Source of the DNA: Dendrolimus kikuchii
Taxonomy: Eukaryota > Arthropoda > Insecta > Lepidoptera > Lasiocampidae
Length of the DNA stretch: 64,000 nt
NCBI GenBank assembly: GCA_019925095.2
Contig: CM034391.1
Coordinates: 27,827,051-27,891,050 of the forward strand
Direction: 5' to 3'
Shown here: positions 1 through 10,591 of the stretch, in pieces
How the letters are laid out: every line of letters starts with the position of its first letter
Numbering within the stretch: position 1 is the first letter of the stretch
Program-made: the position numbers and the translations under genes
The notes under the pieces: generated by a model
The model's database searches: none
Told to the model about the DNA's origin: nothing
Seen by the model: the letters and a program-made list of their open reading frames with translations, nothing else

Positions 1-695
1 TCTGCGGAGTGACGTTCGCTGACCGCGTTCATAATACCGAAGTAAGAAAGAGAGTTGGTCTGAAAGAGAGTGTCGGGGTGAAGGTAAGGAAAGGAATGCT
101 CCGGTAGTTCGGGCATGATGAAAGAATGACTAAACAGATATACAATGCAAAAGTGGATGGATGCAGAAGTCGTGGAAGGCCACGACACACCTTCCATGAT
201 TTTTATCCGTGCAGGGACGGAGAAAGAATACAAATTCCTGCGGCCGGGCGGCCTGTCGTAAGAGGCGACTTAACAACCCACAGCCAGGTGGTAGGGCATT
301 TGCCCGACTGGATGGCTACCACCCCTGGTCTAAAGCATGTCGCCATAACAACCTTGAGTTGTGTTCCGGCATTAGTGACCAGGTTCCAGTTTCCCTTAAG
401 AGAGCAGCAGCGCATTTGTAGCAACTTTGGTGTTGCAAATGTCCATAGGCGATGGTAACCGCTTTCCATCAAGTGGGCCGTCTGCCTGTCTGCTGATCTC
501 CTGCAATAAAAAAAAAAAAAGATCAAATTGATCGTGTACTAGCAGAAGGTGATGTCAGGAGTCTTAAGAACAAACGGGCGTGCATGACAAGAGCTATGAA
601 TGTCAAAGAAGCAAGTGAGGTGTGTAAAAATAAGCCTGAATGGCGCTCTGTTGTTCGTGCCTATCCCGCAAGGGAACTGGCGTGTAGTTATGTAT
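1..695 (+). pseudogene. TATG-LINE tail, split by a Rep-A insertion
   Basis: This is the 3' end of a non-LTR retrotransposon, cut by the window edge and interrupted at 201-520 by Rep-A. Intact copies elsewhere encode a C-terminal stretch with RWFGHVERMHDERM, RPRHTFHDQIDRVLAEGD and YPARELA, followed by GAAGTTATG and (TATG)n. That YGSE.W...RW.GHV arrangement is typical of the region after the reverse transcriptase domain in RTE-like and related LINEs. Here the frame is degraded and the tail ends TAGTTATGTATT without expansion. The clade is not certain. Confidence 0.85.
201..520 (+). mobile_element. Rep-A, long form (reference copy)
   Basis: This SINE-like repeat starts ATCCGTGCAGGAACGG (preceded by TTTT), contains GCCAGGTGGTAGGGC and TAGGCGATGGTAACCGC, and ends CTGCAATAAA plus a 10-base A run. 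It is flanked by the 3-bp repeat GAT (198-200, 521-523) where it splits the TATG-LINE. An internal foldback pairs CCAGGTGGTAG with CTACCACCCCTGG. No clear Pol III A and B boxes are visible, so a SINE origin is inferred from the fixed 3' poly(A), size and copy number. Confidence 0.85.
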
Positions 696-870
696 TCCAG
701 TCTGTCTTTAGTTAGCAACACAACGCGCTGTGAGTTAAATTGCACCCCGCCCCAACAATGCTTCGGGCAATTCAATTACTACAATTGCTAATTCTCGGTA
801 TCAAAGGAAACACCTGAACCAATTTCTCAATTAGCTCCCATTTTGCGGAGTACAATTTATAAATAGCCAT

Positions 871-912
871 TCATTGACGGCCTCTGTGGTCAAGCCTTTG
901 CCGGCCTACCAC
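871..912 (+). repeat. SINE-B head fragment
   Basis: About 40 bases (GACGGCCTCTGTGG...TTGCCGGCCTAC) match the tRNA-like head of SINE-B, with an internal deletion that removes the A box. The rest of 696-1009 shows no recognisable gene or repeat. Confidence 0.6.
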
Positions 913-1009
913 ATGCGAGCATAGTGATGAGTAGTACACGTGTGAGGCAGTACATTTGTCCCGTACAAAATAGATTTGTACTGATATGACTCAAAATTTT
1001 ATATAATAC

Positions 1010-1442
1010 TAGCTGACCTGGCAAACTTCGTACCGCCTCAGAATCAATAAATAAAAAAGCTGATAACTGCAGAATGTTTCACTATATTATTTTTTTCATT
1101 TTCCGCGACTTGTATACATAATAATTATTGTTTTTTAAATAAATTACCGCGCTTAAGACCGTTAATCGTAGTTTTATTAGAAACCAGCTTCTGCCTGCAA
1201 CTTTGTCCGCGTAGAATTGTAAAAAAAGTAAGTTAAAAAAACTTCCCGATTATGAATATTCCTAAAATATTCTTCAGTGGTGCTCCGCTCGTATTGGTCT
1301 TAGCGTGATGATATATAGCCTATAGCCTTCCTCGATAAATGGGTTATCTAACACTGAAAGAATTTTTCCAATCAAACCAGTAGTTCCTGAGATTAGCGCG
1401 TTCAAACAAACAAACTCTTCAGCTTTATATATTAGTACAAGA
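1010..1442 (-). mobile_element. Helitron-like non-autonomous element
   Basis: On the minus strand it starts TCTTGTACTAATATATAAAGC, carries the conserved GCTGAAGAGTTTGTTTG and CCTATAGCC blocks, and ends in GCTAGT. These ends (TC start, CTAG end, insertion next to T) fit lepidopteran Helitron-like elements. A Rep-F fragment (about 1117-1180, CCGCGCTTAAGACCG) is embedded. There is no Rep/helicase coding sequence. Confidence 0.65.
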
Positions 1443-1524
1443 TGTATGTTCAACTTCAGTAAAAAGTGTAGTCAAAACTTATCCAAAACAAAAAGAATTC
1501 GTCAACAATAAAATTGAATTCTGA

Positions 1525-1640
1525 ACGACGGGACGAACATTAAACCTTTGACATTCAAAACCAAAAAAATTAAAAAAAAACTTCACTTTTAAATTTAATT
1601 GATTTCTAAACGACGGGACGAACATCAAATGTTTGACAGG
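1525..1640. repeat. 85-bp direct duplication in AT-rich spacer
   Basis: The block ACGACGGGACGAACAT occurs at 1525 and 1610, with related flanks. Otherwise 1445-1845 is AT-rich spacer without a recognisable gene. Confidence 0.6.
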
Positions 1641-1844
1641 TAGGAATAGTTTCGAAGGGAATGCGAAATTATTGTTTTTATTATATTTCAAGCATTTTTT
1701 TCATATTTACTCACCTTCCCTGGTCTTCCACAAATAATTCAAAAATAAAATTAGCGAAATCAGTCCAGCCGTTGTTGAGTTTAAGCAAGACTAACGAACA
1801 GCAATTGATTTATATATATATTAAAATGAGTGCGAGATAAAATA

Positions 1845-2005
1845 AAAAGAAATTGTCAATTAATTTGGTTTGTGTTCCGGTGCAAAGAGCTCAGTGTCTT
1901 GAGGTCTGGCAGTTGGTTTTGCTGGGTTTGGGTCTTAATAGTTTTGATGATTGGAACCCAAACAGGTGGTACTTGACAACCATCGTTAAAAAGTAGTTTT
2001 ATTAT
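1845..2005 (+). repeat. Rep-F internal fragment
   Basis: The segment matches the interior of Rep-F (GAGCTCAGTGTCTTGAGGTC ... GATTGGAACCCAAACAGGTG) and ends near TAGTTTTATTATTG, the Rep-F terminus. Confidence 0.6.
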
Positions 2006-2064
2006 TGTTACGAGTTGCGGGACTCGAATTAAAATGCCGTTAGAATTACCATAGAGTAACTGGT

Positions 2065-2312
2065 GCAGTTACTCTGTACGGATCCCGTGACGCCCCGTAA
2101 AGGCGCTATAAATGGGGCGCAGGTGTAGGTTTAATGGGTAGTTCGGCGGCCGATTCTCGTGACAGCTCCGTTTTAGAAGCGAGCGTGGAGAACCCGTCGC
2201 TGAGAATCCCACACACCCTCGATGCAGGCCTTATGCCTGCATTCTGGTCCTTCTGTCCAGCCCGAAAGACCCGAGGATGGTGTCCAAAAACATCCCTCCT
2301 ACATTAAGGAAT
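2065..2312 (+). repeat. GC-rich repeat shared with 54356-54596
   Basis: GACGCCCCGTAAAGGCGCT, GGGGCGCAGGTGTAGGTTTA, CGTGGAGAACC and CCACACACCCTCGATGCA recur at 54360-54590, where the copy ends in poly(A) and is bounded by the TGTCTTCCATA motif. Here the tail is lost. It is probably a retroposed 3' end; the source is not recognised. Confidence 0.6.
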
Positions 2313-2372
2313 CTATGGAGATATATTGCAGCATAACATTTTAGCACGTCTTTCTTTCCTTTCATTGTCTTG

Positions 2373-2665
2373 GTCTTATTGAGTATGCATTGTTTGCTAC
2401 AACTCCATTAATTCTTCAAAAAGTAATTCTGTGACATACTTCTGTACAAAAATTATTAAAAAAAAGAATTTGAGATATAAATAGAATATGAAATATAAAG
2501 AGGCACAATATTTAGCTAGACGTGTTGCTGGGGAGTTGCTTGCCGCTTCTTCTCCTTTACAGCATCAACACGTTGCGAAGCGGTGTACATAGAATAGGAA
2601 GTTAACTTACATGTATGACCTTCAAAAAGTGTTCTCCAGTGGAACTTATTTTGAATAAAAAGGCC
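2373..2665 (+). pseudogene. 3' end of a non-LTR retrotransposon (same family as 60918-63240)
   Basis: The sequence encodes the last residues of a LINE ORF (LIEYALFATTPLILQK) followed by a 3' UTR with GCTAGACGTGTTGCTGGGG, GCAACACGTTG-type and AGGTCATACATG-type blocks. A fuller copy on the other strand at 60918-63240 has the same order. Truncation removes the reverse transcriptase. Confidence 0.65.
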
Positions 2666-2960
2666 AGCTTATCGCAAAAATTAGTATTCCTTCTGCGTTT
2701 TTAAATGGAAATAATTTGAGTGTTGGAAAATACTTTGTAATAAGAAATGAGGTAAACTGAAATTTACTAGAACTTTAACTGTTTCCTGCTGGATTATAAT
2801 GGATCCTCAATTATTATTCCACGCATTTTTTCCTTGTTCGTCAACACGGCGTACATAAGTATGACGTTATGAATGTCAGCTATACCGTTCTGATGGTTAC
2901 GCAAATACACATCTTTGGCAGTAATGCTATGTAGTATTAACACATTGCCTATATAACAAG

Positions 2961-3250
2961 TTTTTTTTATTGCAGGAGATCAGCAGACAGGCAGACGGCC
3001 CACTTGATGGTCTTGCAACAGCAAAGTTGCTACAAATGCGCTGCTGCTCTCTTAAGGGAGACTGGAACCTGGTCACTAATGCCGGAACACAACTCAAGGT
3101 TGTTATGGCGTCATACTTTAGACCAGGGGTGGTAGCCATCCAGTCGGGCAAATGCCCTACCACCTGGCTGTGGGTTGTTAAGTCGCCTCTTACGACAGGT
3201 CGCCCCAACGCAGGAAATTGTATTCTTTCTCCGTTCCTGCACGTATAAAA
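2961..3250 (-). mobile_element. Rep-A, long form
   Basis: It has an A8 tail (T run at 2961-2968) and lacks about 30 bases around the AAAGCGGTTACCATCGCC block. The head ends at the TATACGTGCAGG variant. Confidence 0.85.
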
Positions 3251-3265
3251 CGAGTTACCCTTAAG

Positions 3266-3434
3266 ACATACATACATACATACATACATAACTTCACGCC
3301 AGTTCCCTTGCGGGGTAGGCACGAACAACAGAGTGCCATTTAGGCTTATTCTTACACACCTCACTTGCCTCTTTGACATTCATAACTCTTGTCATGCAAG
3401 CTCGTCTGTTCTTAAGGCTCCTGACATCGCCTTA
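3266..3434 (-). pseudogene. TATG-LINE tail
   Basis: A 5'-truncated copy of about 165 bp with six tail units (CATA on the plus strand at 3266-3290). It lies 15 bp from a Rep-A in the same orientation, a pairing that recurs in this window. Confidence 0.85.
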
Positions 3435-3696
3435 AGACAATTATCGATATACCAAAAAGCCGCAAGACTAACACTATCACTATCTCGTAATATACCAAGA
3501 AAATATACCCATTTCATACAAATCATACAACTCCTATATGAACAGAGTGAGACAACAACACAATTAACGACCACGTGCACAAACGCGATCTGCCCTCTCA
3601 TAGCGGACACATATGTGCTAATAGTGAGCTTAAAGAGTTGAGGAAAAAATAAGCTATATTTGCTTTTGTGTCACATGTTAGGTTGTAATGATTTAT

Positions 3697-4163
3697 ATCT
3701 TATACTAATATATAAATAAAAATTAAAAAAAAAAAGTTTGTGATCGACTTGTTGACTGCGAGTATGTAGTATCTTAAAATAGCCTGTGTCGACATTCTTA
3801 GAGTCAAATTATATAATATGTGAAAAAAAAAAATAAAGCTGAAGAGTTTGTTTGTTTGAACGCGCTAATCTCAGGCGCTACTGGTCTGATTTGAAAATTT
3901 TTTTGAGTATTAGATAGCCTATTTGTCGAGGAAGGCTATAGGCTATATACTATTGCGCTAACACCAATAAAACCGGAGCATCAATGAAGAATAATAAAAC
4001 TATGTTTTAACGGTTTTAAGCGCGGTAATATATTTGATTCTTTTTTCTGACGTTTCGGCTACTCTTCAGTGGCCGTGATCACGGAAGACGTTTCCAAATC
4101 GGGGGTTTTTTAACTTCCTTTTTTTTACTATTCCACGCGGTCGAAGTCGCGGGCAGAAGCTAG
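3697..4163 (+). mobile_element. Helitron-like element carrying a Rep-F fragment
   Basis: It starts TCTTATACTAATATATAAA and ends CGCGGGCAGAAGCTAGT. Between the usual GAGCATCAATGAAGAAT and AAATCGGGGG blocks sits about 105 bp of Rep-F (3988-4092), including the palindrome CCGTGATCACGG. Confidence 0.7.
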
Positions 4164-4293
4164 TTTCCAATAAATTTTTAATTACCTCTCAAACACGGAA
4201 AAAATAAATGATTAAAAGTTATTTTTAGGAACCATCAAGAATAATGTATAATAAGAAGAATAACAGTGATCTTGCTATATTTAATTCACATTG

Positions 4294-4526
4294 ACAGGTG
4301 GTAGAGCATTTGCCCGACTGGATGGCTACCACCCCTGGTCTAAAGTATGCCGCCATAACAACCTTGAGCTGTGTTTCGGCATTAGTGATCAGGTTCCAGT
4401 CTCCCTTAAGAGAACAGCAGCGCATTTGTAGCAACTTTGGTGTTGCAAATATCCATAGGCGATGGTAACCGCTTTCCATCAAGTCGACCGTCTGCCTGTC
4501 TGCTTCTCTCCTGCAATAAAAAAAAA
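4294..4526 (+). mobile_element. Rep-A, short form
   Basis: It begins exactly at the foldback (ACAGGTGGTAGAGC) and ends CTGCAATAAA plus A. The roughly 95-base head of the long form is absent. Confidence 0.85.
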
Positions 4527-4565
4527 TAAGCAGAAGAATCAGCAAATGATAAAGAAATTGGAAGG

Positions 4566-4838
4566 TCATCACACATAAGGCACATCCTGCACATGCACTT
4601 CCTCACAACACCAGCATGTAACAGATACACTCTACATTAGTATAAGTTTAGTATTAAAATTAGAATAAATTAATATAATAAGTTATTCTTAAGGTACACC
4701 ACAACACCAACATGCATTCATTAAATGTCACACACAATAACAAAGTAACAAATAAGCGTGTACAACTTCTTAACTTCTTCTTAAATTTAATTCTATAAAA
4801 AGGGTACGGAACTAGAGTCCGTAGAGTTGTTAATGAAA
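4566..4838 (-). repeat. Rep-M
   Basis: This repeat is shared with 19953-20430 and 39250-39565. Diagnostic blocks are CTCTACGGACTCTAGTTCCG (its start on the minus strand), CGCTTATTTGTTACTTTG-like sequence and CATGTAACAGATACACTCTA. There is no coding potential, and the family is not recognised. Confidence 0.65.
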
Positions 4839-4895
4839 AAAGCTGCCGCGCTCCTTAAAGCATATAGGTCCCAAGACACGGGAACAAAAAAATAT

Positions 4896-5245
4896 TCGTA
4901 AAATGAAAACTACTGGGCCAAACTATATTAAATTTTTAGGGGACCAAATGGCAACTATTCCGCATCAAACTAAACAAGAATCACGTAAATCGGATCATAA
5001 ATCTCAGCGTAATCGGTGTACATATGGAACGGAATGGAAATTTTTTCATAAAAAATGTTCATAAAATGAAAACTACTGGGCCAAACTATGTTAAATTTTT
5101 AACGGACCAAATGGTAACTATTCCGCATCAAACTAAACAAGAATCACGTAAATCGGATCATAAATCTCGTAGTAATCGGTGAACATACATTAAAAAAAAA
5201 AGATCCCGACGAATTGAGAACCTCCTCATTTTTTGAAGTCGGTAA
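4896..5245 (+). repeat. 163-bp direct duplication within a repeat ending GAAGTCGGTAAAAA
   Basis: Two copies of a unit beginning TAAAATGAAAACTACTGGGC start at 4899 and 5062, each with AAACAAGAATCACGTAAATC. The block ends with GAGAACCTCCTCATTTTTTG and GAAGTCGGTAAAAA, a tail seen widely in lepidopteran repeats (recalled). Confidence 0.7.
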
Positions 5246-5537
5246 AAAAAGGATAATCACAGACCTGCCGTCAGATATTTACTAACTTACAAGGAAGGTA
5301 ATAAAAACTCCAGTAATCAATGTCACTTACCAAGGACAATAAACTATAGTTGCATGCGATAATTGAGTTTAATTTTAAACTTACATATTTAATCATATTA
5401 ATGGCTGTGGTGTACCTTTTATCAGCCGCACCATAATAAGGAAAATACATACATACATACATACATAATACACAATTTCAATATTCATAACTTGTTCGAC
5501 AAGCTATTAAATATTTTTAATTAAGTAATTTTATAAT

Positions 5538-6373
5538 ATTTTCTTAAGTTTTCGCGACTTGTATACATAATAAAACTACGTTTTAACGGTTTTAAGCGCG
5601 GTAATTTTATTTGATTGTGGTTTTTTCCGACGTTCGCAAGTGCCACCTGTTTGGGATCCAATCATCAAAACTATTAAGACCTAAACACAAAAAAAAACCA
5701 GCTGCCAGACCTCAAGACACTGTGAGCTCTTTCTGCGTACAATAATACAAACAATTTTGCCAGGTGGTAGGGCATTTGCCCGACTGGATGGCTACCACCC
5801 CTGGTCTGAAGTATGTCGCCATAACAACCTTGAGTTGTGTTCCGGCAGTAGTAACCAGGTTCCAGTCTCCCTTAAGAGAGCAGCAGCGCATTTGTAGCAA
5901 CTTTGGTGTTGCAAATGTCCATAGGCGATGGTAACCGCTTTCCATCAAGAGGGCCGTCTGCCTGTCTGCTGATCTACTGCAATAAAGAAAAAAAAAAATC
6001 AAAGGAACACAAACCAACTTGACTGATAATTACTTTTATTTTTCCTTCCGCACGTTTTAATATTATATAAAATTATTAGAGCTAGGCATGTTTGCTGAAG
6101 AGTTTCTTGCGCCGCTTCTTCTCTTCAAGCCATAACATGTTGCGAAGCGGTAGTAAATTAGATTAGGCTCGCATAGTGTAAATAATAACCATAAACAAAA
6201 TTAAAATTATCAAGTTGGCGGTAGGCTAAATAAAACTTTAACAATACTCGTTGACACTTGACATCTTTGTCTTCCGTAATCACGGCCACTGAAAAGTGGC
6301 CGAAACGTCGGAAAAACCAAAATCAGATAAAATTACCGCGCTTAAAACCGTTAAAACGTAGTTTTATGTAGAG
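5538..6373 (-). mobile_element. Rep-F with a nested Rep-A
   Basis: The left end carries TTAAGTTTTCGCGACTTGTA then AACGGTTTTAAGCGCGG; the right end carries the inverse (CCGCGCTTAAAACCGTT). The interior includes AAGTGGCCGAAACGTCGG and the GTTGCGAAGCGGTAGT block. Rep-A sits at 5760-5998. The interior runs opposite to the copy at 28353-28910. Confidence 0.7.
5760..5998 (+). mobile_element. Rep-A, short form, inside Rep-F
   Basis: It starts CCAGGTGGTAGGGC and ends GCAATAAAG plus A10. A second start at the same base as other short forms supports a real 5' end rather than random truncation. Confidence 0.85.
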
Positions 6374-6395
6374 ATTTATGAGGTAGAGTCTTGCT

Positions 6396-6625
6396 GGAAT
6401 CATTATCTTGATTATAGCTCTTAGGTTGGGCTCGATTGTTGTGCTACCACGCAAACACAGAATATCAGCGTGAAACTGTTGACTTTAAGCTAACTGTGTT
6501 TCGTGCGGTGAGTCAGAGTTCCGATGGCCCACTCCCCCTCCTCTATCCCGCCTTCTCTATCCCATCTTCCCTATCCCATCTTTCCTTATCCCATCTTCCC
6601 TATCCCACCTTCCCTCTCGCAGGCT
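6396..6625 (+). repeat. Rep-P with short pyrimidine-rich tail
   Basis: The body (TTGCTGGAATC ... ACCACGCAAACACAGAATA ... TTTCGTGCGGTGAG) matches 13301-13440. It ends in a short array of CTATCCCATCTTCC-like units (about 6537-6625), a small version of the large minisatellite at 13480. Confidence 0.7.
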
Positions 6626-6973
6626 TAGTCCTATAGATTTATGTGTTTATCTCTCTTTAGTGTCGCTTTTTCGTTTCATCGGGTTTCAAATCTTAACGAT
6701 TTTAAAGAAGTTTCATTTCAAAAATTCAACCTTGTAGATGTTTTGTCTTGTGTTATAAGCATTCCAAGTTAATGCATAATAAGCAAGTTATCCAATTACT
6801 TAGCGTCAATAATAACATCCAATACAAGTTGAAATGAAATGATCGCAACAATATTCAAATTAGGCAAATCGCATACTAAACAAGATTATTTACACTCCAG
6901 TAAGGTCGGGGTCTTATTGCAGGCGAGCATTGTATATATTTTTAAATACAATTAATTACTATCTGTGCAGGAA

Positions 6974-7231
6974 AGATATTTTTTTTTTTTTTTTTTTAAT
7001 AATCGGCAGACAAACACATATCTTGTATATCCCCAAATTAAGCAAGTTACGCTTGTGTTATGGGTAATATACAACGGACTATTCTGGGGCCGATCCCAGA
7101 CACCCAGACCATAGTAAATAACGGAGAAAATACGTTTCCGAAATTTACTATACCAGGAATCGAACCCGGAGCCTCTGCGTTGCAGTGAGGTAGGCCGGCA
7201 AAGGCTTAGCCCGCTCAACCACAGAGGCCGT
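6974..7231 (-). mobile_element. SINE-B, complete
   Basis: On the minus strand the tRNA-like head carries an A box (TGGTTGAGCGGG) and a perfect B box (GGTTCGATTCC), followed by a unique body and a long poly(A) (T run at 6980-6997). The order and spacing fit a Pol III-transcribed SINE. It is not a functional tRNA gene: no aminoacyl stem closes and the body continues. Confidence 0.85.
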
Positions 7232-7289
7232 CATAAAATACTAAATCTGGTGGCCGGACGGGCTCTTATATATATATAATAATGAACAA

Positions 7290-7569
7290 GAATGCATGAT
7301 GAAAGAATGACTAAACAGATATACAATGCAAAAGTGGATGGATGCAGAAGTCGTGCAAGGCCACGACACACCTTCCATGATCAAATTGATCGTGTACTAG
7401 CAGAAGGTGATGTCAGGAGCATTAAGAATAGACGAGCGTGCATGACAAGAGTTATGAATGTCAAAGAAGCAAGTGAGGTGTGTAAGAATAAGCCTAAATG
7501 GCGTTCTGTTGCTCGTGCCTACCCCGCAAGGGAACTGTCGTGAAGTTATGTATGTATGTATGTATGTAT
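7290..7569 (+). pseudogene. TATG-LINE tail, nearly intact C-terminal frame
   Basis: From MHDERMTKQIYNAKVDGC to YPARELS the frame is open for 83 residues and ends in TGA, then GAAGTTATG and six TATG units. This is the sequence-typical form that retains the VDGCRS segment. Confidence 0.88.
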
Positions 7570-7845
7570 AATATAATAATAATAACAGCCTATAAACGTC
7601 CTACTGCTCTCGTTATAGGGGAACGGACAGTATACCCGTCACGCTTGTCCAAGGCGGCTTGGCAGGTTTGACACGTCAGTCATCTCGATGCGCAGGTTGC
7701 ATCAAGATGTTTTCCTTCACCGTTATTAGCACGTGGTAATTGTAACAATATGTACATTAGGTCAGAAAACTGCCTTAGTGGTACATGCGTTCCGGCCAGG
7801 ATTGAAGCCATTACGCTACCACGACTTTACGGGCTCTTATACGTG
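7570..7845 (-). mobile_element. SINE-H (tRNA-headed SINE)
   Basis: On the minus strand the head reads GTCGTGGTAGCGTAATGGC, resembling a tRNA A box, with a degraded B box. The body has AACATCTTGATGCAACCTGC, GCCAAGCCGCCTTGGACAAG-type and CCCTATAACGAG blocks. It matches 25319-25880. Confidence 0.65.
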
Positions 7846-7849
7846 GCAT

Positions 7850-8079
7850 AAAACAACCCACAGCCAGGTGGTAGGGCATTTGGACATCTGAATGGTTACA
7901 AAGACCCTGAGTTGTGGCGTATTTCAGCATTAGTCGTCAGGTTCCAATCAACCTTTGACGGCAGCACAGTGGTAGTCCCTTTAGTTAGTTTAGTTGTAAA
8001 TATCCATAAGCGATGAAATCCACTTTCCATCAGGTGGGTCGTCAGCCTGTCTGTTATAGCTGTACTCCAGCAATAAAAT
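7850..8079 (+). repeat. Divergent Rep-A
   Basis: It preserves the order (CAACCCACAGCCAGGTGGTAGG ... ATCCATAAGCGATG ... CAATAAAATA) but with many substitutions and an altered middle, so it is an old copy. Confidence 0.75.
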
Positions 8080-8286
8080 AGATAATTAATTAAACAGAAG
8101 ACTGGTTAAATCATTTTGTTCAGATAATTTTCTTGGCCCGACTTCGTAATCAGTATATAGCCAAGCGTATGTCGGGTAACGTGCATTTAGGGATTCTATA
8201 CATGCAACGATCATCTTTTGTTATTGCTATTTTACTGAGAAACCCTGAAAAATTATTTTTTATATGAGTAAGATAAGGAAATAAAT

Positions 8287-8575
8287 AGACAGCCCACTTG
8301 ATGGAAAGCGGTTACCATCGCTTATGGACATTTGCAACACCAAAGTTGCTATAAATGCGCTGTAGCTCTCTTAAGAGAGACTGGAACCTGGTCACTAATG
8401 CCGGAACACAACTCAAGGTTGTTATGGCGACATACTTTAGACCAGGGGTGGTAGCCATCCAGTTGGGCAAATGCCCTACCACCTGGCTGTGGGTTGTTAA
8501 GTCGCCTCTGACGACAGGCCACTCGGCCGCAGAAAATTGTATTCTTTCTCCGGTCCTGCACGGATGTAACGTATA
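8287..8575 (-). mobile_element. Rep-A, long form
   Basis: The poly(A) end is lost (begins AGACAGCCCACTTGATGG on the plus strand). The head is intact at CCGTGCAGGACCGG. Confidence 0.83.
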
Positions 8576-8823
8576 AACGTGCGCCATAAATATTTTGTCA
8601 ATGTTGAGATATCAGTTATTTAATCACGCTGAAAATTTTAAATAATAATACCTCTTTTCACAAAAATTACTCAACGGATATTATTGAAACCAATTTTGAC
8701 TAATATCTACTAAATCTAATCATTTAGTTTTTATACATTGATTTACAGTATTTAATAATTTTCAAAATTTATTTTACATACTTTGCCTATTCTAATAATA
8801 TATTTATATATTATTAGAATAGG

Positions 8824-8826
<3 letters not shown>

Positions 8827-8884
<58 letters not shown>

Positions 8885-8898
8885 AAAAGCAAATTATG

Positions 8899-8977
<79 letters not shown>
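8827..8977. repeat. (TA)n microsatellite, two blocks
   Basis: Perfect TA runs at 8827-8882 and about 8902-8977 flank a 20-base spacer. A further (TA)n tract lies at about 9989-10020. Confidence 0.95.
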
Positions 8978-8982
<5 letters not shown>

Positions 8983-8984
8983 TA

Positions 8985-9335
8985 TTATAAATGCGAAAGT
9001 AACTCTGTCTGTCTGTCTGTTCCGTTTTCACGTAAAAACTACTGGACCGATTTGGCTGAAACTCAGTACATATATATTTTTGATGCCGAGAATGAACATA
9101 GGATACTTTTTATCCCGGAAAATGGGATAGTTTCCGGGATAAAAGTATATTTGTCTCTCTGTTTGTTATCCTTTTATGGAAAGACTATTGGACCGATTTG
9201 GTTGATACTCGGTACATATGTAATTTGAATGCCGAGGGTGGCCAAGGGATACTTTTCATGCCGGATACTGGGATAGATTTTGGGATAGATTTATGTAAAG
9301 TTTATCCCGGAAACTAGGATAGGTTTTTTTATTTG
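8985..9335 (+). mobile_element. Helitron-like element start, with internally repeated blocks
   Basis: It begins AATATTATAAATGCGAAAGT, then CTGTCTGTCTGTC, CTACTGGACCGATTTGGC and AACATAGGATACTTTTTATC. The CGATTTGG...GGATACTTTT module appears twice (from 9049 and 9196). These blocks typify a common lepidopteran Helitron-like group (recalled); the 3' end is not resolved because a minisatellite follows. Related sequence resumes at about 9815-9910. Confidence 0.55.
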
Positions 9336-9344
9336 TGATTTGCC

Positions 9345-9685
9345 ATTTCCATCATTTTGTTTATTTTGGTCAATTTGGTCGTTTAGGTAGTTTTGGTAGT
9401 TTTGTTTGGCAGATTTGGTAGTTGTGGTAGATTTGGTTGGTAGTTTTGCTATTTTCGGCAGTTTATGCTGGTAGTTTCGGTTGTTTTGGTAGTTGTGGTA
9501 GTTTTGGTAGTTCTGGTGGTAGTTTTGGTAGTTGTGGTAGTTTTGGTAGTTGTGATAGTTTTGTTAGTTTTGGTGGTTTTGGTAGTTGTGGTAGTTTAGG
9601 TAGTTTTGGTTGGTGGATTTGGTAGTTTTGGTAGTTTCGGCAGTTTTAGTGCGTTTGGTAGTTTTGGTCGTTTGTGTAGCTTACA
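9345..9685 (+). repeat. GGTAGTTTT minisatellite
   Basis: A 9-base unit (GGTAGTTTT, variant GGTAGTTGT) is repeated about 30 times with point changes. It can be read as Gly-Ser/Phe repeats, but stops and frame changes bound it on all sides, so I do not call a gene. Confidence 0.9.
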
Positions 9686-9689
9686 CAAT

Positions 9690-9985
9690 ATTTAGTTATA
9701 GAAATAAAACTAGAACGGGTTGAAATAGGGTATTAAAGTTTGTATGGGGGACCAATCATTTATCAAGTTTATAAATATAAAACTTTCATAATCTTTAAAA
9801 AAATGCGACTTTCACACGATCTGTCTGTCTGAATACCGAAAATAGACCTAAATACTATTCATCCCGGTAGATGGGATAGTTTGCGATATAAAATGAAGTA
9901 TATCTTCCGAGGGCAAATAGCACCAACGTAAAAATACAATACAATATATCCTGTATTAACGCCTGCTCTTAAAACAAGAAGTACG

Positions 9986-10023
<38 letters not shown>

Positions 10024-10590
10024 ACTTAATTTATAAAAGATAAAAACTACAAATAGTAAATAAGTCCCAAATCACCGTCAATTGGGAACGTTCCCAAATA
10101 GCTGGTCGCATTGCCACGTTGTATGGCAACGCTTATGCGTTGCCCAAAATACAGGCCAGCATTTAATTTATTTTATACATTTTAATTTATAACTACACGA
10201 TTAAAATATTCATTCAAATCGCTCATCGCCGATATCCTGTCCACAGCCTTACCCCGGTTCGTTATCGAAAGGCCCTATTTATTGTTATTACACTCTGCAA
10301 CTAAATGTGGCACACGGACACCGCACATACTCGTTTATTTATACATTGTATATAGTTATTGTACTTTCCTTATAGTATGACTATTTGATTACATATAATT
10401 TACAAGTTCCTTCTACCTTAAGAGGAGTGGAATAAAAGAATATGTCTCTTCTGGGCATTGAAATCCTAATAAATCGTCGGTTACTGCAAGAACTCATTAG
10501 CTGAGATACACTACAGTATAATAGGGCAGTTAATGAGTTCTCGGAGTAAATTTTTGGACCAAAGAAATGTAATCATTATATTAATACGTG
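9690..10590. other. AT-rich spacer without a recognised gene
   Basis: Apart from Helitron-like blocks near 9815-9910 and a (TA)n tract, this stretch holds no long reading frame or repeat that I recognise. ATGAGTTCTTGCAGT and TTAATGAGTTCTCGG near 10490-10545 are weak inverted matches. Confidence 0.6.
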
Positions 10591-10591
10591 A

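Noticed and set aside
201..520. Rep-A as a Helitron (its inverse ends in CTGG after a hairpin, and several copies lack a duplication)
   Set aside because: Variable-length poly(A) at one fixed end and a few short target repeats (GAT at 201-520, AATGGT at 58675-58984) fit retroposition better. The question stays open for the short form.
9437..9625. Gly/Ser-rich short frame resembling a cuticle or silk-like protein
   Set aside because: It is a GGTAGTTTT minisatellite with frame breaks on both sides, no signal peptide context and no splice structure.
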